From: Hyperoplus lanceolatus
Lineage: Eukaryota > Chordata > Actinopteri > Uranoscopiformes > Ammodytidae
Assembly (NCBI GenBank): GCA_026929865.2
Contig: CM049410.1
Span: 29,480,001 to 29,544,000, forward strand
DNA length: 64,000 bases
Direction: 5' to 3'
Part shown: piece after piece, positions 24,280 to 37,460 of the stretch
Numbering within the stretch: the first letter of the stretch is position 1
How the letters are laid out: the number at the start of each line of letters is the position of its first letter
The notes under the pieces: generated by a model
Told to the model about the DNA's origin: nothing
Seen by the model: only the letters and a program-made list of their open reading frames with translations
Database searches by the model: none
Position numbers and translations under genes: made by a program

Positions 24280-25265
24280 CTTTGTTTTACCTTTCTTGTG
24301 TGATCTTGTGTTGCTCTGTTAGAAAAGGAGATACTCTAGGTTTTGATTTGATTTGATTGAAATTAATTTAGAAAAAATGTAAAATAAAACAGAAAGGATC
24401 GTAGACAAAATAGTGATCTTACACAAAATAGAAAGCATAACTAGATACATGAATGACAAACACTTGATCATTGTAACAACATGTTTCGCAAAGGATTGGG
24501 AAGAAGTTTACATTTATTCAATCCCACCTCTTCTCCGTAACTCATTTTAATTAAAGTGTAACTGCACGCTTTTACATGTTTTTTTTAGATAGAAGCTGAA
24601 TTAAATTACTATGTTGTTAAGGAACACATATATATTCATTGCTCTGGCAGTTGAGTAGTTTTTAAATATCAAGGCTCTTTTTTGCCATGTTTTTTTTGTT
24701 GTTTTGCCTTTCTTGTGTTATCTTGTGTTGAGAGGAGATAATCTAGGTTCATTTCTCAGGCAGTTGAGTTGTTTGGATTCCAGAGTGAGTGAGTCATGGG
24801 CTGTCGGGGTTTGTGATTGGCTGAGGACTGAGCGAGGCCAGGACAGAGTGAGTTGGAGATCCTGGGTTTTTCTTACATTTTCATCTATACATGACTTAAT
24901 GGAAATGCTCTTAATTACATTTGGTAGAAACGTTGTCAATAGTTTAAAGAATAAGACATTTTTATTTTATTCTACTCAAACATATGCCTAGAAATAGTCG
25001 AAGGAGAGACACTGAACATTTGGAGTGGACTCTTCATTTTTTACAGAGCTGTATATCGTATGGGGAACATGAAGCACGTTGTGTTATAATGGCCTGGGGA
25101 ACATGAAGTACGTTGTGTTATGTGTGTTGCTCTGTTAAAAGAGGAAATAATCTAAGTTCATTTCTCAGGCAGTTGAGTTGTGTCGATTCCAGAGTGAGTG
25201 AGTCATGGGTTTGGGGGCTTATGATTGGCTAAGGACAGAGTGAGTTATAGAGAGATACTCGTGAG
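24280..25265. repeat. Locally repeated block, three partial copies
   Basis: A block with TTCTTGTGTxATCTTGTGTTG, CATTTCTCAGGCAGTTGAG and CAGAGTGAGTGAGTCATGGG is found at about 24295-24350 (part), 24705-24865 and 25125-25250. No open frame spans it, and no gene is recognised. Confidence 0.6.
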
Positions 25266-25341
25266 CACAGAGCAAACTGTTATACAGTAGTCTGTTTTTT
25301 TGGTGTTGGCTGCGGCCCAAAGTAGACTGTGTATTGAGTGG

Positions 25342-25348
<7 letters not shown>

Positions 25349-25417
<69 letters not shown>
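25349..25417. repeat. (CA)n microsatellite
   Basis: CA tract of about 68 bases. Confidence 0.9.
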
Positions 25418-25422
<5 letters not shown>

Positions 25423-25533
25423 ACAAAATATGATTCTTTATATTGCACAATTTCAATTTCTTTAGTTTCCTATTCCATTTTGTTTTGCTTTACTTTTGTA
25501 AAATGTTATATTGAAAACATTACTTATCTCTTA

Positions 25534-25899
<366 letters not shown>

Positions 25900-25939
25900 C
25901 TTGTAAATCTGCAGCTGCACAGACTGTGATTCTCTGATT

Positions 25940-26760
25940 GAAAGAATAACAATAGTGACATCTAGTGGGTAATATAAGTCACTGTGTGTTTAGTCTAAAA
26001 CTTGTACTGTGTGGTATTTTGTAATTTTACTTTTTTTTAAACAGCCTAGGCGTAGCTGAGAGCAGCAAGTTCACTTAATAGCCTAACCTCAATAAGTTAA
26101 TATGCTTTTTAAGAGGCATAAACAAACACTGAACATACTGTTTATCTGGCACATATGGCAGAAATTGAAAATAAAGTGGACTTGACCTGATATTTATGAT
26201 ATGTTATATTTTTTCTATCAATATATTTGGGACAATTTGAGCATATTTGAATATCGGGCACTTAATAAGGTAATATACTTTTTAAGCAGCATAAACAAAC
26301 ACTGAACAAAGCTTTACAGTAACTGCTCAGACTCCACCAAATATCAGTCGGATACAACCATAACAATCACTCTTATGAACAGTAGAAAGTAACACTCACC
26401 CATCACTGGTAAATTAAATCCATCTTCCGATCCTTTCTGATAAAACGCTGTTCCATGTTCCCTCGCTGGCATTTAGGTGAGACACTGCAGGCAAAAATAT
26501 AATTTTACAACAACTGGTCAATTTTGAGCTTTTTTGGTCTATTTATCTTCCATAACATGTCTTCTTTCAACTAGTATTTAAATCAAAGGTCCAACATGTA
26601 CATTCAGGTGTTTATTTGACTAAACCTTGTCTGTTTGGGGCTGTTTATTTCATCTATACAACCATCTTTAGCGGCCATTATCTCAACATTAGTTGTTTTC
26701 AGTAAAAATCTCAACTTCTAAAGCACTTACATCAACTTAACTTTGTTCATATGTTCACTG
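25940..26760 (-). repeat. Dispersed duplicated block, copy 2, with a mini-exon-like unit
   Basis: Matches 44290-44925 over most of its length (TAGTGACATCTAGTGG, CAGCCTAGGCGTAGCTGAG, CACCCATCACTGGTAAATTA). On the minus strand, TTTGCCTGCAG is followed by a short ATG frame (MEQRFIRKDRKMDLIYQ, stop) and a GATGG/GTGAGTG donor near 26399, conserved in both copies. It may be a duplicated 5' exon of an unknown gene. Confidence 0.6.
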
Positions 26761-28400
26761 TCTGATTTAAGAGACTTTTTCTTCTTAAAAACATGCTGAA
26801 ACAACATGCTAAAATCAGCACTTATTTTCCTTTTTCATTTGTTTTAAAGAACCCCACCTCTTCAATGTTTTAAACTGTCATTTTTTAATCTATCCAAATA
26901 GCCAAATGAACGCTAAGAAATGAATAATAACTGTGTGCAGGCATTTAGTATGTTACAAAAACCTTGTATGTTTAAACGTAGGCTTTATAACAACCATACA
27001 GTATAATTGTTGTTTAGTTGGTGTTTCCATGGCAACAATCCACTCCAATAAGTTTTGACATTGACAACATGATTGTAAACATCAATTAGTTCTGACAAAA
27101 GATGGGACACAGAAAGTTAACTTAATTAAATTAAGATTATAATTAAGCAAAATAATTAAACATAAACAAAAAAAGATAAAGAACATTAGTCAGCATTATC
27201 AGTAGTGTGTGTCTGGGTGTGAGTGTAGTGGAGTGTGTCAAATAAATCTGAGCAACAAAACCCCTGCTGACTGGGTAGGAGGAGAGACCCTGCGCATACT
27301 TTTCTTTTTTCCATTCTACATACTACATCTGACTATGAAAACAATCTAGTTAGGATGCATCAGGCATACTATTGGGACATACTTTAACTTATTTATTTCA
27401 TCATAACATTGCACCTTGATCTTACCTCTTGCTTTTATATCCGTCTCATCGCTGGTTGTTTTCATATGAAGGCTCCGTCGATGTGAGGTCACTTCAGATG
27501 CGCACTGGATTATGGGTCAGAATCGCATAGGATACTGTTTTCAACACTGAAAATCTCAGCAGGATCTAGTAGACATCCGGGTATTTCTAACCATACTAAA
27601 TGTGGCCACAAGAATCGGGACATCCTAAATCTTTGTTCTACTTTACTAAATAGTAGATAGTATGGGGACCGGAACACAACCATAAATTAGGAGGCACAAG
27701 AGCTAGGGTGATATATGCAACATCCCTTTTCCTTTGCCCGTCCAATCTTCACTCAAATGAAATATGTCTTCTTATTTATACCGCAAGAGGTTTAGATTCC
27801 AATGCCCACTTTAAGGGACTTTAAAAAAAAAGGTAAAGACTGATAATTATTGACAGCAACATAATATAGCAATGACAGGAGTCTAATTAGGATACAACTA
27901 TCTAAAACAATTCCAATATGGGCAAACAGAAGATAATTTATAAAAGTTTAAAACTTGAGAACGTTAAATCATCTTTCAAAAAGCTTTGAGGAAACCGTCG
28001 TAGAAACTGAAATGTCAGTTTGTCTAGAGCAGATGAGAGTTGGTTATTAAATACCAGATGAAACAGTGTTCAGATTCTCAGTAGATCTTTATTCATTGCA
28101 AGCAGGAGCCATCATCAGCATTACAGAGAGGACTGCAGATATAGAATTTATGATACTTAGAATTAACACACAACAACAGTAGACAACACAGTTTGTAGAT
28201 ATTTTCAACGGACACCGGTTTGTAAACGCTGCCATACTGAGAAACACAGAGAGAGTTTTGTGGAGCTGATAGGCTTAATCCACTTTGTGTCAACTCGTTT
28301 GGCGATGGCCTGAATGTAACCGACATTAATTCATACAAAGAGTTACGCACAATAGCTTTAAGCGTACAACTTAAAACAGTTTGTCACTTTGATAAGACAA
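26761..28400. other. Intergenic, no recognised gene
   Basis: Includes TTGTTTAGTTGGTGTTTCC and AT-rich sequence. The minus frame at 28093-28350 shows no family features. Confidence 0.35.
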
Positions 28401-28417
28401 TTCAGACACAAGACAAG

Positions 28418-28478
28418 GCAAGTTTATTTATATAGCACAACTAGACACAAGGCCATTCAAAGTGCTTTACAGGGGCAT
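28418..28478. repeat. Short interspersed-repeat tail
   Basis: AAGTTTATTTATATAGCACA and CATTCAAAGTGCTTTACAG are typical of a widespread teleost retroelement 3' end. Confidence 0.55.
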
Positions 28479-28649
28479 AAAAAATATCTAGATTAGACAT
28501 TCAAAATTGCATTTAAGAAATAGTAAAAGCAAAGCAAGCTTAGCTTTCATTCAACAACAGTTCGTTCCCTGTCTCCTTATAAAGACTTTCTTCCTGTATA
28601 TGTTCACAGAAATACATCAAAATACTCTACCACTTCTCCGGGAGTCTAC

Positions 28650-29376
28650 TAGGGGTGGGAATCTCTTGGCACCTCACGATTCGATTCGATTCCGATTCAG
28701 AGGTCAACGATTCGATTCAAAATCGATTTTCAATGCATCTCAATGCAAAAAAATGTTTATGTACATACCCATGTGTGAATTTCAAAAATATATTTATATG
28801 CACATCTGAGTTTGCTACTCAGAGTTTGCTAATCACTTCCTACTTTTGTGATGATCATTAAAGACAATCAACAGATGAATTACCTTCTCTAATATTGTAT
28901 TAAGAGAAAAGCTTTTCTTGTCACAAATATGACTTTCTATGAACAGTGCAATAATCAATGCAGCTTTCAACACAATATGGAAGTATGTAAAAACTAAACC
29001 GATTCAGTTTTATTTTATTTCTAATCTCGTAAATCATGTTTCTATAGGATTTCTATTCTATTATCTATTTTCTATGTCATTTCAACACATTGTACAAAAA
29101 GTATGGCTTGGAATTCAGCAGAGATAAAGCCTGTGCAAGTCATGGGTTTGCTGCTCTCAGCCCTTTTGAAGCCACTTTGGAAACAACTTGCACATGTGTG
29201 GTGTGCATGCGCAATGGCGCAGGAAGTATCAGTATGAAAAAAAAAAAAAAAAAAAAAAAAATATTAAAAAGAAAATTATTAAAAAAAAATCGATTATTAA
29301 CTTTTCTGAATCGATTCAGAATCGTTCGAGAGAGAATCGATATTAATCGGAAAATCGATCTTTTTTCCCACCCCTA
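28650..29376. mobile_element. hAT-type MITE with perfect 8-bp target duplication
   Basis: The termini are TAGGGGTGGGAA and TTCCCACCCCTA; the flanking repeats are GAGTCTAC (28642-28649 and 29377-29384). Subterminal GATTCGATTC/GAATCGATT motifs are inverted on both arms, as expected for transposase-binding sites. A poly-A tract (about 29237-29262) lies inside. No transposase. Confidence 0.9.
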
Positions 29377-29384
29377 GAGTCTAC

Positions 29385-29885
29385 ACAGAAATACAATAAG
29401 ACTTTCATGTAAAAGTAAAAAAAGGTAAAAATCATAGCATGCTCTCATGTTTATACAGGAATGAAAATATGTCGATAATATTTAAAAACTTAGAAACTCT
29501 TTATTCCTTCTGTTTAAATAATTATTCCTTTAAATGTTTTAATTGCATCGTCATCATATTGTAACATACAGAAATGCACATTTTAATTCTGTTGTACGTC
29601 ATAATATCACCCTGTAAAAGCAAAAAATTACTAAAATTACACATTCATTGTGTTCTCCTGTGCTTTCGTTCATTTGCAGCACACTCTCTAAAAATAAAAT
29701 AATTAAAATGAAAATTTTTGATTAAATAGTTGCGAACTCTGTCATTTCCGAAAAGGCTTATTCTATAATATTGCTACTTTGTCACTCTATTAATAAAATA
29801 AAAAAAACTTTTTTGTCTTGAACATTTCTGATACTTCCGGTTTCTGTCACTTTGAGTGGAGCTTGTTGTCTCCCAGTCACTTTAT
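29385..29885. other. 3' flank of the very large GTPase gene
   Basis: AT-rich with no frame. The minus-strand 3' UTR should lie here; several TTTATT words (complement AATAAA) occur, for example near 29882, 29795 and 29500. Confidence 0.35.
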
Positions 29886-32800
29886 TTAGAGCATTTCATC
29901 AAGACTTTCAATAGCCTCTTGTTTAGTGTATTCTTTCCACTCACTAGGAATGTCTCCTCTGCCCTGGAATTTTAATTGGTAGTGGTCTTCCAGTTCAGTT
30001 TGAAATCGACACACAAACCATTTCCAGTAAATCATTTTAGAAGCATCAGGAGTGATCTCCCATGTAGCATACTTCCCCCCAGCACTTTGATACTGTTTAT
30101 AAGGAATATAGTCGTCAGGTTTACAGCGGAAACGGCGTTCACTTGCAACTAATGTAGTGCAGAAATCAATGACCAGATCCTCTGTACCTCTAGTGTGCCA
30201 TCCTTTAATCCCAGACGGTCTATGGAAGGGGACGTTGTGTTTGTCTGGGCTGTGATCTTTCAGAGTGTTGGTACAAACAGCTGCACAGAATGGACACGTT
30301 TCCCAGCAGCAGTCACACAGCTGATCGATGAGGATTTGATCTGGCTGCAGTCTGAATTCTTTGATCTTATCCAATGACATGCTGTTCATCTCCTGTACGA
30401 TGTACACAAGGCCTTTCGCTATCTCTTCTTTAAGAAAGTCAAAATTGTTTATGTCACTGAAGTTTTGACAACAAATGGTGAAGCTTAGTTCATCTTTGAG
30501 CAAACTGGAAAATTCCTTCACCCATGTGTCAATGTCTCCTCCCTGAGTTTTGACTTTCTCTGATGCAGTGAATAAAGCTTGATCCAAAAGTTTGTTGATA
30601 TCTTCAACATTTCTCTTGAGTATATTCTGTACTTTATCTCTTTGTTCTGTGAAGATGTATTTCTCAACTTCCTCCTTTATGAAACTCTCTGCTTGGTTCC
30701 TTGGCTGTTGGATGTAGGTGATAAAACCATGAAAGTCCTCTTTCTCTGCGAGTGACTTCAACACGTGTTTCTCCAAATTCAACCTGTTCCCATTGAATGC
30801 TGGGACACTGCACCTCATTTCTCCAGCGAGATCAATAGCAGTCTTGTTACAGACAGCCTCAACAGCAGAGCTCTTCAGTTTGTCACAGATCAGTTCTCCA
30901 AGCACGACAGCAGATGAGTTTCCTTTGCAGAAGCTTCTGAAAATGTTGTAATATTGATTTTTCTTGCTGTCTAAATAAGTGAGCGCATCGTTGTTCATTT
31001 TGAATTTCTTGTGGGTCTGTGAAAGCCAACTTTCTGCTCTGTCAAATACATACAGTACAAGATCGACTATAAACTCCCTCTTCAGAGCATATTTCCACTG
31101 TGACTCAAACTCTGTCACTTTTGTTTGAACATTTTTGGCCACTTCTTGCAAGTAAGTTGGACTGTAGCCTCTTGTAGCAACAGGTTTGCTTTTGATTGCA
31201 TCAAGGGACTGTTTTTCAACGTCACCAATGAGGGATTCAATCGATTCCTGGTTTTCTTTACATAAAAAACGCTTTCCAAAAAGTTTCTTAGCTTTTTCTG
31301 AAACATAATCAATGTTTCGAGAGAAATAATGGTTTCCCTGGCTCTTTGTGTCCAATTCCTTCTCTTTTTGTTGGGATGTGTTACAGGGATCACTGCGCTT
31401 TGTGAGGGATATATAAGGGCTGTAATCTCCAACCTTGGATATGTTTATGTATTTGCGGCTCCTTTTAGATTCATTAATGAAAGCCCATTCAAAACCAAGC
31501 TCTTGTAGGATGGATTTTTGGTCTTGTTCCAAGTTGATCTCCTCAATGGGTTTTATATCGGCAGTCAATTCATTAACCCAGCGACTCCAAACAGAGTCAA
31601 ACTCCTTTTTAAGTTCCTCTTCATTTTTTGCTCTGTCTTTCAACTCATGAGCAAGATCTTTGCTCTTTTGTAGCAGCTTCTTCTCAAACTCTGTCTTCTT
31701 ATCCTCTAGCTTTTTACAAGCCTTCTTCTGCTGAATAACTTCAACCAGTTTTCTTTTGACTCCTCTCACTTGTTCATCGTGAAACTCCTTGATTTTGCTT
31801 TCAAATCGGCCTCGCCACTGAACCAACATTTCTTTGTCTCTGTCATCATCAAAGTAAGTTGTCATAGCTTTTTTAATTTCCTCAAAGGTCTTGCCTATTT
31901 CTTCATTTAGTACATTTAGCTTAACTGTATCAAGTTCTCCATTTTCAATTCTTGTATACAGCTGGTTCTCAATGGTCAACATGGTGCTTCTTAGGGTCCA
32001 GGTCCAGTTCCCATACTGGACCTCAAGTTTTCTGTACACTGCAATTTCAAGTGTGTTTTTGAAACTGAACACAAAGTTTTCATTTATCAGAGCGTTCCAC
32101 AGGTCCTGAATTTTGCTTTTGAACTGTGAGAGTGTAATACCATCAGATGTCTGAGCTTTAGAGAGGATGAAGGACTTCAGCTCTTGGATGCTCTCACTGT
32201 AACCTGGATTTGGAGGAGCCATAGGTGGACTTCCCTCCCACAGTTGGGCAAAGTATTTCACATCATTTTGCACATCAAATGCAATGACGTCACTGAAGCA
32301 CTCAGCATCACAACCTTCCTCTTTGGCAGCAAGTTGGGCCATTTGGTCCAGTTTATCTTGCAGGCGTCTCTTTCCATCCATGTTTTTCTCTGCTGCGGCA
32401 ATATCTGAAACATTCTGGTGAACAAACAAACAACTGGGAGAAAGTTTAACTTTCTTCATCCTCATGAAAGCCTGAACAACAATCTGCATAACATCTTGCA
32501 TCTCAGCTGGATTCTCTCCAAAGATGTTGATCAATGTCATGTTTCCCAGACCAACAACAAATGTTGCCAGTTCATTGTCGTGGTGAAGAGTGGTGTTACC
32601 TTCCAGCTCAAGAGCATGCAGTCCTTCTGTGTCCACCACCAGAATGTAGTCAAACTTCAAGTCTTTCCTGATCTCCCCTGACACTTTGACCAGCTGCATG
32701 AAGGCACCCTTGGTGCACCTGCCAGCACTCACTGCAAACTTTAAACCAAACATGGCATTCAGCATTGTTGATTTCCCACTGCTTTGTACGCCTAAAATTG

Positions 32801-35800
32801 ACAATACAAAAACTCTCTCATCGCCCAGTTTCTTGATGACTTCATCCAAAAGACTAGAGATCCATGTTAAAGGCACATGACCTGCATCTCCATCCATCAG
32901 CTCCATTGGGTGTCCTGATATCATCAGGTCTGCAGCCATCTCAGGGTATTTAGACCAGCCAGTCTGCCCCCACTTTATTTTTTTCCGCAGAGATGCATGA
33001 GCCTCATAGATCTGTCCCATTTCTCTTAAGATGTGCTCCAAACCAAAAGTGGCTGACTGTAGTTTTGTTGATATTTGATCAAGCTCAGTTTGCTTGGTCT
33101 TCAGCTCTTCAGATTTGTCATGCTTCTTCTTCAATACCAAAACCTCAGACCACTTTTCATCATAGCTTTGGAGAATTGAAGAGAGATTGTCTGTGGAGAG
33201 GGCATCTATCAAGATCTGTGTCCATTTAAGGAAATACGTTCTTTCTGTTGATGGAAGTGATGAGAGACTGAAAATGAATAACTCAATCAGTTTACTACAA
33301 GAAGCAGTGTATTGTTTTTGCCGTATTTCCATCTGTACCTTTTGATTTTTACATTTCTCTTTTTCAATGTCTCCTTTGAGGCGATGCAGTTCTTTGTTTA
33401 TTTTGCACCAATCATGCCAGAGTTGACCTTGACACGGAAGAAATGTATCTTTGATCTTTGAAACATCCATCCCCCTGAGCAAATCTACTGTTTTCATTGC
33501 AGCAAATTTCCCTTTTTGACAGACAGCATCATTTTCATCCACTCTGATTCCAGATACCTCAGCCATGGTTTCAAGCTGGAAGGATGTGAGTGGTCCAGAC
33601 AGAAGTTTTCCAATGATTCCTTTCAGTTCTTCAGCAACCTCTGACTGGCTTCTGTCTTTCAGACCCATTTTGTATTTTCCCTCTTTCATCTGAATGGCAC
33701 CACAGTCATTATCAGCAATGAGAATAATGAGAGACTTTGGAGACTTGTAGAGGGCTGAGATAACTGTTGCACTGTTGCCACCTTTTTCCAGAGTTGGTAC
33801 AAGAAAAACATTAATTGAAGATTTTTCTATCATTATTTCTCGCTGTTTTTCAATCAACAGAGCATCACCATGTAGATTACAGAAGGCAATGCAGTCAGTG
33901 AGGGCATCATTAGGTTTTCCAGAAGGGCAGTACCAGGCAACCTCTGCCATTCCATCTATTAAATGGCGGGACTTGATGCTCCCTGGGCAGTTTCTGTGGA
34001 AGAAAGTGCTGTGACGGTCGTTGATCAAAGTGTTGATCAGCTGAGATTTAGACAGTGGTAATGAACCCAAGCGGAAAAATGACACCATGGGTGTCTCAGC
34101 TGTGCAGATGGGCGTACTCTTCATGGTGACTATGTTTGAACCATCTTTGGTTTGAGATAGAGTCTTCCATGTTTTAATTATTTGTCTGAAGGTCCACAGA
34201 GGACAGTGAATATCCTGTGTGAATGGGTCGGGGACAAGCAGAGGTAAGGCGTACTGACATTGTGAAAGCTTTGACATAATGTTCTGTTTAAGAAAGCTGT
34301 CTGAGCAATGAAACACTGCCATTTGAACATCCATTGGATGCACATGAGTCGGTTTGGTTTGATCAGAGTCTACACTGGAGCTATAAAGAGCGTCTAAGTC
34401 ATTGTCTTCAATCTCTGGGCCAGGGTTTGACTGGCTCACATCAGAACTGTCTTGTTTTACGGGAATATATCTGGCTCTGTAATCTAACATCATCAACCTC
34501 TGAAGGAAAGTGTGAGCTATGTCTTTCTCAGAAGTGGCATGGTCCTGTTTAACGGTTGAACCTATTTTAAGAAAATCTGCTGGCGAGAACTTCTTCCGAT
34601 GTTTGTCCTGAAGGTGAAGTCTGCCGAACAGTGCTTCAATTTCTTTTTCATATTGATTCTTCTGTAGGATTTCTGCAGACATCTTCAGAGACTCCTTTAA
34701 ATAGGTAAATAAAAATTAACCGTATGTGAAAGTAATATTACACAATACAATGGATATAAAGTAAATAGCCTTTAAGATCTTGTTTTAAATTAAATTTTAG
34801 TTTCTTACCTCATCCTTGTTTTCACTCATATCTATCGAAGCACCTGCAGCAGAAAAATGAATTGCATCACAGGAGGGTCAGAGCAATGTGTGATGAAATC
34901 TATATATCTCTATTTCTTTTCTCATAACATCAGAAATGGCATAGCATAGGTACTTCTATTTTTGACTGTTTCGTGTTTTTGTGCAATTAAATAATTCAGC
35001 AAGTTTGTTACCTTTTTTATTGGTGGCAGATGGTCCAGATGTGATTTCAGACTCTCTTGTTGTTGGTCTGTCCTCATTCTGCTCCGGGTGTTCTACATCT
35101 ACAGGATCATTCACTGGATCATACTAAGAAGGCAAATCATTTAATTCAAGATTTAGTAAAGCAACATTAAGATCTACAACACACAGTGGTAAAGCATTTC
35201 AGGACAACACCATGGCAAGCAAGAAAACACGATGAGCACAAACTAAATGCACGTTTGTATTTTAGTAAGAAACAAAGTTAATTCTTTTGCAAAAGTGGTT
35301 TCAACTCATCCACGTTTCCTAACAGGAGCTCCATTCACTCAAACTCTGTTCAAGCCTAAAGATGAAAACATTTATCCTCAGCTGAAGGTTAAATTCTAAG
35401 TGGTCAAATTAGACCAAACTTCAGAGAAAACCATTTGCCTTGACCAAATTATGAAATGACCTTTACCTCTGTTTCAGCTGCACTCTCCTCCATCGCCTCC
35501 CCTGCAGGGACAAGTAAAAACAAACACGTTGCAGGATCAAACATAAAATAAATAAAAAAGTAAAAAACTGTCTACACCAGCTTTAAGATTTGTCCATATT
35601 ATCCAAAATGAAGCAGCAGGCAGTGTAGGTGTACTCAGTGAATGTAATAACAATAAAATCTCACCTGTTTGTTTTTTTTGAAAGACTGAGGAATCGATCT
35701 TTTCTTCTTTGTGGGATTTCTGGTCCAGATGTTCTTTCTTCTCTTTATTTCCATCACACACCAGTCCAGAGTAGGGTGGATCATTCTCAGAGACCATGAC

Positions 35801-36258
35801 GTCTATCTTTTCCAGCAAAGCTATTATCTCTGATCCATCCATCATACTGCTTTTACATGTGTGGAATCTTCTTTCAACAAAACTGCGGTTGGCTTTCAGG
35901 TCTGACAATGTGCTTTCACATTTTTCATCTGGTTTATATGTCACAACTGTCATCAAATAATCTATTGATTGTTTCCCAAAAGTATTTTCTAACCACTGCA
36001 CCCCTGAACTGTACTGGCTGTTATGTAGTTGATTTTCTAACAGCAGGAGAAAGGCATGAATTTCTTGATTGAATGGGAACTTGTCAATGGTTTGTAAGCC
36101 AAGCATGTTGATGATAGAGATGTGCCGACCACACAAATCATACAATTTGCATGAGTACTGTTCCACATTTTCTTGATCAGGGTTGAGCAAGATGTTTTCT
36201 GGTCCGATCTGAATAGATTTTGTGTCACCAATTAACACAAGTGTGAGTTCAGGCATCA
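29886..36258 (-). CDS. Very large interferon-inducible GTPase-like protein (GVIN/URGCP family) with N-terminal GIMAP-like exon
   Basis: Minus-strand exons fit in phase: 36258-35665 (ATG at 36256), 35501-35467, 35123-35012, 34843-34809 and the giant 34694-29886, giving about 1,860 residues. Exon 1 is GIMAP/AIG1-related (LVLIGDTKS start, CGRHISIINMLGLQ, HAFLLLL) but lacks a working P-loop Gly-Lys-Ser. The three small exons encode an acidic linker. In the giant exon, numbered from its own Met at 34682, G1 is GVQSSGKST (631-639), G2 lies in the CTKG stretch, G3 is DTEG (684-687), and a long coiled-coil region follows; the C-terminus has the Cys-rich WETCPFCAAVC patch and the SxWxxxTKxEAIESL-type end. 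Family members are cytosolic, interferon-induced GTPases, and the huge single exon is typical. No stop or frameshift. Whether the upstream exon at 36363-36498 joins is unclear. Confidence 0.85.
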
Positions 36259-36362
36259 CTGGAACAAAACAAATGGAGAATAAATTCAGTATTTATCACA
36301 GCAGTTATACAGATGTTGCAGATATTCAATGATTAAAATAAGAGGTAATGCAGTAAATCTAC

Positions 36363-36498
36363 CTTTCTTTGCTCTCTGTAGAAGCAGTCTGATGTGTGGG
36401 ACTTGTGTCTTTCGGTGTGTCATTCTCCTCTGCAGACTGCTCACTCATTGCTTCATTGCTGATTTTATTTTCAGCCTCTTCAACTTTATCGACTTCTG
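36363..36498 (-). other. Possible upstream coding exon of the very large GTPase gene
   Basis: Minus strand: acceptor TGGACAACAG, an open acidic frame (EVDKVEEAENKISNEAMSEQ and on) like the linker exons, donor AAAG/GTAGAT. It ends in phase 2, whereas the GIMAP-like exon needs phase 1 to stay open, so the junction would create an early stop. Either this exon is skipped, or it belongs to an alternative transcript starting elsewhere, or the gene start is damaged. Confidence 0.4.
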
Positions 36499-36849
36499 CT
36501 GTTGTCCAGAAAACAGATGAGTTTCATTTTGTTTCCCCTTTTCGTTCATCATTTCGAACATGATAAAAATTGTATTCATGAAATTCATTTGGGTTCAAAA
36601 GTCCACATCGAAAATCTGAAATATTTTCATGTAAACCTGAAAATATTCAGAATGTTTAAAGACTTATGCCGGGATCACACCACACATCTTTTTTAAATTA
36701 AATAATCAGAATCATGTTTGCTGTTACTGAAGTCACTTTTAATCCCCGGTAGCAGGATTGGAAATAATATTAATCTCAAAAGAAATCTAGTTGTAGTATT
36801 GCAATGTGAGACCCCCTGTCGCAATCGACCTGTGCAGCCACCAAGAACT

Positions 36850-37460
36850 AGAGTGCCTTCCAAAAGTATTGGAACACTTAACACCAATTCCTTTATTTTT
36901 GCAGGACACATTTGGGTTTGATCAAAAAATTAATAAATCAACATTTCAGCTTTAATTTCCAGGTATTTACATCTGGATATGATACACATTTTTAGGTGAG
37001 AAAAAGTATTGGAACAGATAGACTTAAAATAAATTCAGTCTTCTCTTCAGTAGGTAAAATGCATGCTCTATAGGGTTTAAGTCTGGAGTTTGACTTGGCC
37101 AGTCTAAAACCTTCCATTTCTTGCCTGTGATTAACTGCTTTGTTGTCTTTGCAACAAAGCAGTTAATGTTTATGTTTTGGGTCATTATCTTGCTGCATGA
37201 TGGAGGATCTTCCAATCAGTTTGGTTGCATCTTTCTTTAAATTGACAGACAAAATGCTTGTGTAAACTTCTGAGTTCATTTTGCTGTTGCCATCATGTGT
37301 TACATCATCATTGAAGATTAATGAGCCCATCCGAGAAGAAGCCATGCAAGCCCAAGCCATGACATTCCCTCCACCGTGTTTCACAGATGAGCCTGTATGT
37401 TTGGGATCATGAACAGATCCTTTCTTACTCCGAACTTTAGCCTTTCCATCACTGGGGAAG
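36850..37460 (-). mobile_element. Tc1-like transposon remnant
   Basis: The end sequence AGTGCCTTCCAAAAGTATTG is followed by minus-strand transposase pieces in two frames: VKHGGGNVMAWACM and QQDNDPKHKH (second catalytic Asp region), then DWPSQTPDLNPIEH (third acidic residue region). A frameshift near 37170-37200 and loss of the N-terminal half make it dead. A perfect 15-bp inverted stem at 37131-37166 lies at the frameshift. The other terminus is missing. Confidence 0.85.
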
